Origin: Hoylesella marshii DSM 16973 = JCM 13450
GTDB taxonomy: Bacteria; Bacteroidota; Bacteroidia; Bacteroidales; Bacteroidaceae
Assembly (NCBI RefSeq): GCF_000146675.1
Contig: NZ_GL397214.1
Span: forward strand, 1,155,944-1,196,389
Direction of reading: 5' to 3'
Length of the DNA: 40,446 nt
In this document: positions 16,693 through 24,800 of the stretch, piece by piece
Layout: every line of letters begins with the position of its first letter
Position numbering within the stretch: position 1 is the stretch's first letter
The notes under the pieces: generated by a model
The model's database searches: none
What the model saw: the letters and a program-made list of their open reading frames with translations, nothing else
What the model was told of the DNA's origin: nothing
Translations under genes and position numbers: made by a program

Positions 16693-18687
16693 CTACTTAC
16701 CAATGAGCGCGATAAGACGCGCTAAGGTTTCTTTAGCGTCGCCCAACTCAAGGAAGACGCCTGATTTCTTGCTGTACAAAGGATTGTCTACGCCGGCATA
16801 GCCCGGTTTCAGGTCATAGTTGCAAATCACGACTTCGGGAGCTTTGTCAACGTTCAGCACAGGCATACCGTAGATGGGTGTACCTTCTGCATCGCGTGCA
16901 GCAGGGTTGAGCACGTCGTTGGCACCTATTACAATGACTACGTCAGTAGCAGCAAAATCATCGTTGATAGCTTCCATTTCGTAGAGCTGCTCGTAGGGCA
17001 CGTCGGCCTCGGCTAACAGTACGTTCATATGGCCGGGCATACGTCCGGCAACGGGATGGATGGCAAAACGCACGCGGGCACCGTTGTGTTCGAGTGTGTC
17101 GGCCAGCTGGCGTACCAGATGCTGAGCTTGGGCAAGAGCCATGCCGTAGCCGGGCACGATGATGACGTCGCGGGCAGCAGAGAGCACCGTCTTCAACCTA
17201 TCGTCGGCATTGCCGGCAGGAGCTTCTGCCTTTTTGGCATCCGTACCATGAATGCCGCCGATAATGCGCATCAGCGTTTCTTTGGCGTCGCCTAATTCGA
17301 GGAATACTCCTTCCTGTTTGCTATACAACGGGTTGTCTACGCCGGCATAGCCCGGTTTCAAATCATAGTTGCAGATGATGACGGCAGGAGCCTTATCCAC
17401 ATTGAGTACGGGCATCCCGTAGATGGGCGTACCTTCAGCATTGCGGGCAGCGGGATTGAGCACGTCGTTGGCGCCTATCACCACTACGGCATCGGCGGCA
17501 GCGAAGTCGTCGTTAATCGCTTCCATCTCGTAGAGCTGTTCGTAGGGCACGTCGGCTTCTGCCAACAATACGTTCATGTGGCCGGGCATGCGTCCGGCAA
17601 CCGGATGAATCGCGAAACGCACTTCGGCACCATTGCGGGTAAGTGTGTCGGCCAATTGCTTCACTAAATGCTGTGCTTGGGCGAGCGCCATACCATAGCC
17701 AGGCACGATAATCACGTTGCGGGCAGCTGAAAGTACATCGGAAGCTGTTTTATCGGTCTTGGCAGCAGGTGCAGGCGCAGGTTGATTGTCAGCTATCGGT
17801 ACGGCAGTAGGTTTCGGCATCGCAGAGGTCTTTTTCACACCGCCGAGGAGAATGCTCATGAGGCTGCGGTTCATAGCGCGACACATGATTTGCGTGAGCA
17901 GCAGTCCGGAGGCTCCGACGATGCCACCGACAGCAACCAAAAAGATGTCGCTAATGGCCATACCGGCAATGGCACCGGCTACACCCGAAAGGGAGTTAAG
18001 TAACGAGATAGTGATAGGCATGTCAGCCCCTCCCACACGCACAGAGAAGAGCAATCCGAAGAGCGATGAGGCAATGAGACATCCGCCGAGGGCAATTCCC
18101 ATTTGCTCAGGTACGAATGCTCCCCATGCAATGGAGAAAACAGTAGCGACAAGCGTGATGAGGGTGAGGACAGAGTGTCCGCTCCAAACTACGGGGCGTT
18201 GGGGCAACACGCGGTGGAGTTTGCCGGCAGCTACGAGACTTCCGACTAAGGTAATCATGCCGACGGCAACAGCTAACAGCGAGGTAAGGCTTATAAAAAT
18301 GACGTAGCCGGGCTTCATGATCGTCATTAACATGACAACTTCTGCATGACCACCGTCGAGACCGATTCCCAAGGCGGTCATCATGCCGACCAACGCAGAG
18401 GCACCGCCTCCAAGCCCATTGAACAAGGCTACGAGCTGGGGCATCTGTATCATCTGTGCCTTGACGGCCATGACACTACCTATCAATGCGCCAACGAGAA
18501 TGGCGGCGTAGATGGTGACGACGCTGGCGACGCCACTGAAATAAAGTGTGGCAACGACGCCGGCAAGCATGGCGAAAGCCGAGAGCAAGTTGCCTGTGGG
18601 TGCCGATTTTACTTTGCTCATCAACGAGATACCTGCGAGTACGCAGACGGAGAGCACAATACTGATTGCAAGTTGTAATGTATCCAT
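16693..18687 (-). CDS. pntB: NAD(P) transhydrogenase subunit beta with duplicated NADP-binding domain III
   Basis: 664 residues against about 460 for usual PntB. Residues 1-285 are the membrane domain II with about nine helices. Residues 286-314 are a Pro/Ala linker (PKPTAVPIADNQPAPAPAAK). Residues 315-477 form one complete domain III, and 498-664 form a second, nearly identical one. Both contain VPGYGMALAQAQHLV, FAIHPVAGRMPGHMNVLLAE, VIGANDVLNPAAR and GYAGVDNPLYS. The two copies are offset by exactly 183 residues and joined by a second Ala-rich linker. Domain III binds NADP(H) and faces domain I of PntA; the enzyme couples hydride transfer to proton translocation. The extra domain is continuous in frame. 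It follows pntA2 by 6 bp. An assembly artefact is unlikely given the sequence differences between copies. Confidence 0.95.
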   Translation of the reverse strand: MDTLQLAISIVLSVCVLAGISLMSKVKSAPTGNLLSAFAMLAGVVATLYFSGVASVVTIYAAILVGALIGSVMAVKAQMIQMPQLVALFNGLGGGASALVGMMTALGIGLDGGHAEVVMLMTIMKPGYVIFISLTSLLAVAVGMITLVGSLVAAGKLHRVLPQRPVVWSGHSVLTLITLVATVFSIAWGAFVPEQMGIALGGCLIASSLFGLLFSVRVGGADMPITISLLNSLSGVAGAIAGMAISDIFLVAVGGIVGASGLLLTQIMCRAMNRSLMSILLGGVKKTSAMPKPTAVPIADNQPAPAPAAKTDKTASDVLSAARNVIIVPGYGMALAQAQHLVKQLADTLTRNGAEVRFAIHPVAGRMPGHMNVLLAEADVPYEQLYEMEAINDDFAAADAVVVIGANDVLNPAARNAEGTPIYGMPVLNVDKAPAVIICNYDLKPGYAGVDNPLYSKQEGVFLELGDAKETLMRIIGGIHGTDAKKAEAPAGNADDRLKTVLSAARDVIIVPGYGMALAQAQHLVRQLADTLEHNGARVRFAIHPVAGRMPGHMNVLLAEADVPYEQLYEMEAINDDFAATDVVIVIGANDVLNPAARDAEGTPIYGMPVLNVDKAPEVVICNYDLKPGYAGVDNPLYSKKSGVFLELGDAKETLARLIALIGK

Positions 18688-18693
18688 GACGGC

Positions 18694-19002
18694 TTATTTT
18701 CTTTTCTTGTTAAACATGCGCAACATGCGGTGCGTGATTCCGAATCCGCCGAAGACATTGATGGCGGCGAGCACGATGGCCACGAATCCGAGCACTTCGC
18801 CAAGACAGGCGAGGGAATCGCGGCAGTTGCCGAGCGCAGCAAGTCCTGTGGCGGTGATGGCGCCGACAATGGTGACTCCCGAGAGCGCGTTCATGCCGGA
18901 CATGAGCGGCGTGTGGAGCAGACTTGGCACGTTTTTGATGATGAAATAGCCTGCTATGGTGCAGACTACAAACACGAGGATTAAAATCAAAGGATGAATC
19001 AT
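18694..19002 (-). CDS. pntA2: NAD(P) transhydrogenase subunit alpha part 2 (membrane)
   Basis: 102 residues from the ATG at 19002 (MIHPLILILVFVVCTIAGYF); an upstream in-frame start would add 24 residues that look non-coding. It has three to four hydrophobic helices and the motifs HTPLMSGMNALSGV and FVAIVLAAINVFGGFGITHR, diagnostic for the domain II segment of split PntA. It forms the membrane channel with PntB. The gene sits between pntA1 and pntB, ending 6 bp before pntB. Confidence 0.92.
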   Translation of the reverse strand: MIHPLILILVFVVCTIAGYFIIKNVPSLLHTPLMSGMNALSGVTIVGAITATGLAALGNCRDSLACLGEVLGFVAIVLAAINVFGGFGITHRMLRMFNKKRK

Positions 19003-19089
19003 AATAGTAATGGTGTTATGGAAATAGGGATGGTTCGCAAGTGTCGATGCTCGTTTCCCATCCCTATCAAACATGAAAGAATGATTGTC

Positions 19090-20247
19090 TTATAGTCCCA
19101 TGGCTTCACGTGCACCGGCGTGTACGAGTTGGCCGTCGATGCAGACAAGGCTCTTGGCGATCACTTCGTCGGAACGGTCGAGGTTGACCTTGCCGTCTTT
19201 GACGATGTATTTCACGAGGTTGTACATGTTATTGGAGAACATCCATGTGGAACTTGTGGGCAGGAGGCCGGGGATGTTCTTCACGCCCATGAGGGTCACG
19301 CCGTGCTTGTTGATGATATCGCCCGCGGGTGTGAGTTCGCAGTTACCGCCTTGGTCGATGGAGATGTCCACGATGACCGCTCCACGCTTCATGCCTTTGA
19401 CGGTGTCTTCGGTGATGATGATGGGAGCGACTTTGCCCGGGATGAGTGCAGAACAGAAGACGATGTCCATTTGTTGGATGGTCTCTTCCAAGGCTTTGCG
19501 CTCCTTGGCGAGTACGTCGTCGGGCAGACGGTTGGCATATCCTCCCTCGGCAATAGCGAGTTCGGCAGGAACGGTGGTGTCGATGACTTTCGCGCCGAGG
19601 CTGCCGGCCTGTTCAGCAGCAGCGGGTCTGATGTCGGCGGCATAGGTAACGGCACCGAGTCGTTTGGCTGTGGCGAGTGCCTGAAGTCCGGCTACACCTA
19701 CGCCGATAACCATCACTTTTGCCGGTTCAATCCTGCCGACAGCGGTAAACATCTGCGGCATGAAAGTGGTGAGTTTGTCGGCGGCCATGAGAATGCCTTT
19801 GTATCCGGCACATGTACTCATCGAAGTGAGGGCGTCGAGATTCTGTGCACGCGAGATGCGGGGAATGCCGTCGAGGGTGATGGCAATCACGCCTTTGGCC
19901 GAAAGTTTTTTCACCATGTCGTGGTTTACGGGCGATGCGGGGTGGATGAAAGTGATGAGGTACTGTCCTTGGTGCATCATGTCCACCTCGTGCTTGCCAA
20001 GCTGTTCGTTGAACTGCGGTTCTTTTACTTTCAGTATGACTTCGGCGCGGTCGTAAACGTCCTGTACCTTGTCAATCAGTTCTGCTCCGGCTTTCACGTA
20101 GTCCTCGTCGTGGTAGAGGGCTCCGTTGCCAGCTGCTTTTTCCACCAAAACGGTGAATCCGTCTTTTACGAACTTGCTTACGGTTTCGGGAGTACACGCT
20201 ACGCGTGCCTCGTCGTGCATAATTTCTTTGGGAATACCAATAATCAT
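19090..20247 (-). CDS. pntA1: NAD(P) transhydrogenase subunit alpha part 1 (NAD-binding)
   Basis: 385 residues, the soluble domain I, related to alanine dehydrogenase. It begins MIIGIPKEIMHDEARVACTP and has the nucleotide-binding motif VMVIGVGVAGLQALATAKRLGA near 193-214. The motifs DALTSMSTCAGYKG and GAVIVDISIDQGGNCELT are also typical. It oxidises NADH and passes hydride to NADP held in domain III of PntB. First gene of the three-gene operon, separated from pntA2 by 87 bp. Confidence 0.95.
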   Translation of the reverse strand: MIIGIPKEIMHDEARVACTPETVSKFVKDGFTVLVEKAAGNGALYHDEDYVKAGAELIDKVQDVYDRAEVILKVKEPQFNEQLGKHEVDMMHQGQYLITFIHPASPVNHDMVKKLSAKGVIAITLDGIPRISRAQNLDALTSMSTCAGYKGILMAADKLTTFMPQMFTAVGRIEPAKVMVIGVGVAGLQALATAKRLGAVTYAADIRPAAAEQAGSLGAKVIDTTVPAELAIAEGGYANRLPDDVLAKERKALEETIQQMDIVFCSALIPGKVAPIIITEDTVKGMKRGAVIVDISIDQGGNCELTPAGDIINKHGVTLMGVKNIPGLLPTSSTWMFSNNMYNLVKYIVKDGKVNLDRSDEVIAKSLVCIDGQLVHAGAREAMGL

Positions 20248-20366
20248 GATTTTGAATGTTTTATTTAAGGTTGATAGTTGTTTTTCTTTTTGTCTCGTTG
20301 TCAGCTTGGGGCGATGCTTTGTTTTTCAGGGGATTGTCGCCGGCAAGCATTGTTTTTTTCGACACG

Positions 20367-20374
20367 CAAATATA
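20367..20374 (-). promoter_or_regulatory. -7 box of the pnt operon
   Basis: TATATTTG on the minus strand matches TAnnTTTG, about 120 bases before the pntA1 ATG. The -33 element is not clear. Confidence 0.5.
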
Positions 20375-20486
20375 GCCTTTTTCTTTCTATATACAGTGTT
20401 TTTACTCACAAAAGGTTTATAATTAACATGATTTAGCGGTTTGTTCTCCTGCTGTGAGTTTTCCTGATTAATAATCGGTCGGTTTC

Positions 20487-20518
20487 TTTCTTTTTTCCGA
20501 ATTTCTGTTATACCTTTG
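20487..20518 (+). promoter_or_regulatory. promoter of the split 5'-nucleotidase operon
   Basis: TTTC (20487-20490), twenty bases, then TACCTTTG (20511-20518). The leader to the ATG at 20604 is about 80 bases. The 20248-20603 gap holds this and the divergent pnt promoter and no gene. Confidence 0.6.
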
Positions 20519-20603
20519 CATGAGCGAGTCGGCCGAGAAAGCGGAGAAAATCTCTACTGATGCCGATAGCAGCGTATGTTTGTAACCTTAAAAGTATTTG
20601 ACA

Positions 20604-21374
20604 ATGATAAAACAGAAAAAACTTTTCTCCATAGGACTTGTCGCGATGCTCGTGCTCTTCTCTTCGTGTGCTTCACGCTATCATGTGAGTGGCATAGAGC
20701 GCAGTCGAATTTTGATAGACAGCCGCTATGATGCGCAACCCGATACCCGCGCTGAGGCCATCTTAGCTCCGTATAAGGCACGTGTGGACAGCGTAATGGC
20801 ACCGGTTGTTGGTACTACCGACAGCGAACTCACTCCCATGCGACCTGAGGGGAAGTTGTCTAACTTGTTGCCCGACATCCTCATTTGGGCAGCAAAAGAC
20901 TACGGAGAGCATCCCGACCTTGCTGTATATAATATAGGTGGCATGCGCGCTGCTCTTCCGAAAGGTAAGGTTACCTATGGCGATGTGGTGGATGTGGCAC
21001 CTTTTGAGAACAAAATTTGTTTCCTTACGCTTAGCGGCACAAAGCTCATGGAGTTGTTTTCGCAGATTGCTTTCCGTGGTGGCGAAGGCGTAAGTCATGG
21101 TGTGCAGTTGGAGATAAGCAAAGATGGGAAATTGCTGTCGGCCACGCTTCACGGCAAGCCCATCGACCCTGCAGCCCATTATCGGGTAGCAACCATCGAC
21201 TACCTCTCGCAGGGAAACGATGAAATGGTGGCTTTCAAAAGTGGAACCGAACTTGTTTCTCCACAGTCAGAACGCAACAACATGCGTTACATTATTTGCG
21301 ATTATTTCCGCACACAGGCAGCAAATGGTCTGTCTGTTACAGCAAAAATAGAAGGTAGAATTGTTATCAAATAA
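20604..21374 (+). CDS. 5'-nucleotidase C-terminal (substrate-binding) domain lipoprotein
   Basis: 256 residues from the ATG at 20604, preferred over an in-frame TTG two codons upstream. It starts MIKQKKLFSIGLVAMLVLFS then SCAS, a lipobox. The body matches the C-terminal domain of the UshA/5'-nucleotidase family: EGKLSNLLPDILIWAAKDYG, NIGGMRAALPKGKVTYGDVV, PFENKICFLTLSGTKL and YRVATIDYLSQGNDEM. This domain binds the nucleoside part of the substrate. The metal-binding half is the next gene, 3 bp downstream, so the enzyme is encoded as two chains in reversed order. A combined periplasmic nucleotide hydrolase is likely but not shown. Confidence 0.9.
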   Translation: MIKQKKLFSIGLVAMLVLFSSCASRYHVSGIERSRILIDSRYDAQPDTRAEAILAPYKARVDSVMAPVVGTTDSELTPMRPEGKLSNLLPDILIWAAKDYGEHPDLAVYNIGGMRAALPKGKVTYGDVVDVAPFENKICFLTLSGTKLMELFSQIAFRGGEGVSHGVQLEISKDGKLLSATLHGKPIDPAAHYRVATIDYLSQGNDEMVAFKSGTELVSPQSERNNMRYIICDYFRTQAANGLSVTAKIEGRIVIK

Positions 21375-21377
21375 GCT

Positions 21378-22223
21378 ATGAAACCAAGATATTTACTCGT
21401 ATTTATACTCTTTGTCATTGCCCTTAACGGCTCAGCACAGAAGAAACAGTTGGTGATTCTGCATACCAACGACACCCACAGTTGTATCATGCCTTTGAGT
21501 GTAAACCTCTCCGACACGCTCGTGGCCGGACGCGGAGGCTTTGTGCGTAGGGCGACGATGTTGCAGGAAGCGCGCAAGAGACATCCCGACTTGCTCTTGT
21601 TCGACAGCGGCGACTTCTCACAAGGTTCGCCTTACTATACACTCTATCGAGGCGATGTGGAGATAGAACTGATGAACGAGATGCAATACACAGCTTCTAC
21701 CGTGGGCAATCACGAGTTTGATTTCGGCATGGAGAACATGGCTCACCTATTCAGTAAAGCCCGTTTCCCTATTCTTTGCTCCAACTACGACTTCACGGGA
21801 ACTGTGCTCGAAGGTCTTGTTAAGCCTTATATGACGTTCCGCCACAACGGAGTGAAGATAGGCGTCTTCGCGCTCGACCCTGAATTAGATGGACTTGTAT
21901 TCTCCAAAAACTGCCAAGGTGTAAAGTATCTCGATCCAATTCGCGTGGCCAACGACATGGCCACGATGCTGAAAAAGCAAAAGAAATGCGACGTTGTTAT
22001 CTGTATCTCCCACCTCGGATGGAATCTCCATGGCATCGACGACACTGAGGTGATAGCCGGTTCGCGCAATATCGACCTCGTACTGGGTGGTCATTCCCAC
22101 ACCTATTTTCACACGCTGCAATACGTAAAAGACCTTGATGGCCGCGAAGTGCCTGTTGATCAAAATGGTAAACACGCCGTCTATGTAGGCAAAATCGTGC
22201 TTACGCTGGATAAAGGAAAGTAA
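21378..22223 (+). CDS. 5'-nucleotidase N-terminal metallophosphatase domain
   Basis: 281 residues. The signal peptide is MKPRYLLVFILFVIALNGSAQ. All dimetal motifs of the calcineurin-like fold are visible: LHTNDTHS near residue 28, DSGDFSQGSPYY near 75, GNHEFDFG near 111, CISHLGWN near 209, and GGHSHTYF near 237. It lacks the C-terminal substrate-binding domain, which is supplied by the preceding gene. The two are almost certainly co-transcribed and exported to the periplasm. A weak hairpin (GAAAGT...ACTTTC) spans the stop codon and may terminate transcription just before the next promoter. Confidence 0.92.
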   Translation: MKPRYLLVFILFVIALNGSAQKKQLVILHTNDTHSCIMPLSVNLSDTLVAGRGGFVRRATMLQEARKRHPDLLLFDSGDFSQGSPYYTLYRGDVEIELMNEMQYTASTVGNHEFDFGMENMAHLFSKARFPILCSNYDFTGTVLEGLVKPYMTFRHNGVKIGVFALDPELDGLVFSKNCQGVKYLDPIRVANDMATMLKKQKKCDVVICISHLGWNLHGIDDTEVIAGSRNIDLVLGGHSHTYFHTLQYVKDLDGREVPVDQNGKHAVYVGKIVLTLDKGK

Positions 22224-22246
22224 CGTAGCACTTTCTTTCTCAAACA

Positions 22247-22278
22247 TTTGGTCGCTTTAATAAATTGTTATACCTTTG
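22247..22278 (+). promoter_or_regulatory. promoter of the fimbrillin-locus leader
   Basis: TTTG (22247-22250), exactly 20 bases, then TACCTTTG (22271-22278). Layout and spacing equal those in front of the BspA-like gene, although the bases between the boxes differ. Confidence 0.8.
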
Positions 22279-22286
22279 CCGGCACT

Positions 22287-22535
<249 letters not shown>

Positions 22536-22603
22536 TGTCCGTTTGCAAGGTACGGAAAGGCAAAAATTACTCTAATTTATTTAATTAAAACAAGTAAAAT
22601 AAG

Positions 22604-22783
22604 ATGAAAAGAAATCAGGAAGACAATCTCCCGTATCTTGCACCATGGTGCGAGGTAGTAGAAGCAGAAAACAGTCAATTAATCTGCTCAACGGTTACAC
22701 CAAGCAACGGTTCACAAGAAGACGACTACGAAGACAAGGGCGACCAAGAGGGAGACGACTTCGATGTAGATTTAGATTTTTAA
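22604..22783 (+). CDS. 59-aa small acidic protein preceding the fimbrillin-like gene
   Basis: The ORF at 22604-22783 begins MKRNQEDNLPYLAPWCEVVE and contains LICSTVTPSNG. It ends in a very acidic tail, DDYEDKGDQEGDDFDVDLDF. No signal peptide is present. Short proteins with a Y-x-A-P-x-C-E-V pattern often precede surface-protein genes in Prevotella, from my recollection. It ends 19 bp before the lipoprotein gene, so the two are probably co-transcribed and possibly translationally linked. Function unknown; a chaperone-like or regulatory role is only a guess. Coding status is supported by start, length, composition and position. Confidence 0.7.
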   Translation: MKRNQEDNLPYLAPWCEVVEAENSQLICSTVTPSNGSQEDDYEDKGDQEGDDFDVDLDF

Positions 22784-22802
22784 TCCGCAAAAAGACGAAA
22801 CA

Positions 22803-24491
22803 ATGAAACAAATATTTATCAAATTCAGTATGCTCGCAGCAGTTGCCATGTTGATAACGGCATGCAGCAAAGACAATAACGAAGATAATACCAGTGAACC
22901 GGTCACGAGCATTAAGTTTAACATGAGCGAAGCTCCTTACAATGACGATGTGGAGATGGCTGGTTCCCGTGCAGCTGTTACCGAGATCATTAAAGATACG
23001 TTCGATATGGGTGGCATAGAAGCCGAAGTTACCCTTGAGCGCGATTCAGAACAGCCCAAACAAGAAACTCGCACCATTACGAGCGGAAACCATTATACTA
23101 TCGTTGCCTTTAAAGCTGGCACAAGCATTGAAGCAGCAAGCACGAAAGGACATTTCAATGCTTCGGGGGCATTTGTTTATGATACGGGCGTTAATCCGAT
23201 TCAACTCGCCCCGGCCAACTACGATTTCGTTTGTTATACTCATCAGTATGCCACGCGGTCGGGCAATAATATAGAAATTCCCTTACAGCATGCCGACAAG
23301 GCGTTTGTCTGTCGACAACCCAACGTAACAATTGCCAATACCAAGAAGCAAGAGATCGCTTTCACAATGAAACATGCAGGTGTACGTGTACGCACGAAAA
23401 TAATGGCGTTTATGGTTCCTACAGGTATAAACGCCACGTTGGGTTATCAAGCCAACAGCGTACCCGCCTCAACCGTTTATGATATGACAACAGGAACATT
23501 CTCTGCGAGCACCACCAAGAGCGGCGATGTCGAGGCAAAAATGCAAAGATTCGACACGGCAGATACAAACTTTGACAGCGAGCTTCAAGACAACCTTGAA
23601 ACAGTCACTGGCGATAACTACCTCACCGTGTTGGCCGGAACAAAACCCGAAGAACTCGTCTATAACATCATGGGTGGGACAGTATACAATAAGCCCCTTA
23701 ACACCAACGGCAATCGCAAACTAAAAGCGGGCAATGCCTTTGACGCCAACGGAGCTTATACCTGTACAATCAGGTTGCTCCCCACCTATGTTTATTTATT
23801 TGAAGACGGGCAGACGGGCCGCCTTAAGGACAGCGGCCGTGCCAATCATGTACCCATTGCTCTCGTATATGCCCCCCATAAGGCCATTGCTCTTTGGAAC
23901 TTTGGTGGCGAAGGAAATACCGTAGACCACTGGATCAGAGGTTATAATTATGCCCAACACAATTCGTCAGCGATGCTGAATACCGTTGAAGATGCCCTAA
24001 ACAGTACAACGAGTGGCAAGGTTTGGACTTGGGAAAGTTATGACAGTAGACATGATGGCAACCCCATTATAAAAGCCAATGAACTTGCTGACTTTCCTGT
24101 CTATTATTGGGCAGGTAAATATTATCAAGATTTCTATCTAAGCGACCGATTAATAGCCAAAGGGAAGACCTTAGCTCCATCTCTAAACAAAGATGAAGTG
24201 TGGTATTTGCCGAGCCTATCTGAATGGCGAGACCTTTTTGTAAAGCTGGGATTTGGAGATGTTAGTAGTATACCTATTTCTTATTCTGGTTCATGGCAAG
24301 GGAATATGGTAAATTACGCCTTTAAGGTAGCACAGGGAATCTCAATTACAAACTCCTCTAAAACGTATTGGTCTAGTTCTGAGGAGAGTAACAGCTATGT
24401 TTATTACGTAACCCCCAGTCGTTACAGCATGAGGTTTGAGAGCAAGGATAAGCGAGATTTTATGACTATCCGAGCTTTCGTAGAATTCTGA
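22803..24491 (+). CDS. fimbrillin-family surface lipoprotein
   Basis: 562 residues. The lipoprotein signal is MKQIFIKFSMLAAVAMLITA followed by CSKDNNED, giving lipidation at Cys 21 and an acidic stretch typical of surface export in Bacteroidetes. Residues ~35-330 are beta-rich with features of the Mfa-like/FimA fimbrillin family (TSIKFNMSEAPYN, HYTIVAFKAGTS, IAFTMKHAGVRVRTKIMAF). Residues ~335-562 resemble a DUF1566/Lcl-like C-terminal domain (EVWYLPSLSEWRDLF, YWSSSE, MTIRAFVEF). It could be a pilus tip subunit or stand-alone adhesin, because no other pilus genes are adjacent. A 41-bp hairpin array starts four bases after its stop. Confidence 0.8.
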   Translation: MKQIFIKFSMLAAVAMLITACSKDNNEDNTSEPVTSIKFNMSEAPYNDDVEMAGSRAAVTEIIKDTFDMGGIEAEVTLERDSEQPKQETRTITSGNHYTIVAFKAGTSIEAASTKGHFNASGAFVYDTGVNPIQLAPANYDFVCYTHQYATRSGNNIEIPLQHADKAFVCRQPNVTIANTKKQEIAFTMKHAGVRVRTKIMAFMVPTGINATLGYQANSVPASTVYDMTTGTFSASTTKSGDVEAKMQRFDTADTNFDSELQDNLETVTGDNYLTVLAGTKPEELVYNIMGGTVYNKPLNTNGNRKLKAGNAFDANGAYTCTIRLLPTYVYLFEDGQTGRLKDSGRANHVPIALVYAPHKAIALWNFGGEGNTVDHWIRGYNYAQHNSSAMLNTVEDALNSTTSGKVWTWESYDSRHDGNPIIKANELADFPVYYWAGKYYQDFYLSDRLIAKGKTLAPSLNKDEVWYLPSLSEWRDLFVKLGFGDVSSIPISYSGSWQGNMVNYAFKVAQGISITNSSKTYWSSSEESNSYVYYVTPSRYSMRFESKDKRDFMTIRAFVEF

Positions 24492-24494
24492 TAA

Positions 24495-24720
24495 GATTTC
24501 GGGGCATCCCAAAAAGCTGCCGACAGCGCGGGTACGATTTCGGGGCATCCCAAAAAGCTGCCGACAGCGCGGGTACGATTTCGGGGCATCCCGAAAGTCT
24601 GCCGACAGCGCGGGCACAGTTTCGGGGCATCCCGAAAAGCTGCCGACAGTGCGGGCACGATTTCGGGGCATCCCGAAAGTCTGCCGACAACGCGGGCACG
24701 GTTTCGGGGGCGCCCGACGA
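24495..24720. repeat. 41-bp tandem hairpin array, five units plus a partial
   Basis: Units start at 24500, 24541, 24582, 24623 and 24664, exactly 41 bp apart, with a diverged sixth at 24705. Units 3-5 contain the perfect stem TTTCGGG-gcat-CCCGAAA; units 1-2 have CCCAAAA in the right arm. Each unit also has CTGCCGACAGCGCGGG. The array begins right after the lipoprotein stop. Proline-rich minus-strand ORFs over it are artefacts of the repeat. Confidence 0.9.
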
Positions 24721-24800
24721 AAAAAACGATGAAAAACAGTGTCTCGGAATATTTCCGGAACTCATATTTTAATTAATAACCTTTTTAAAAACACTCATCC

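Noticed and set aside
24495..24720. CRISPR array
   Set aside because: The whole 41-bp unit is conserved with no unique spacers, and no cas gene is present. The same holds for the arrays at 13.8, 37.6 and 40.3 kb.
24342..24765. Repetitive minus-strand ORFs over the 41-bp array
   Set aside because: Three overlapping frames encode similar repeats, as expected for a 41-bp tandem unit (not divisible by three), and they overlap the end of a real gene.
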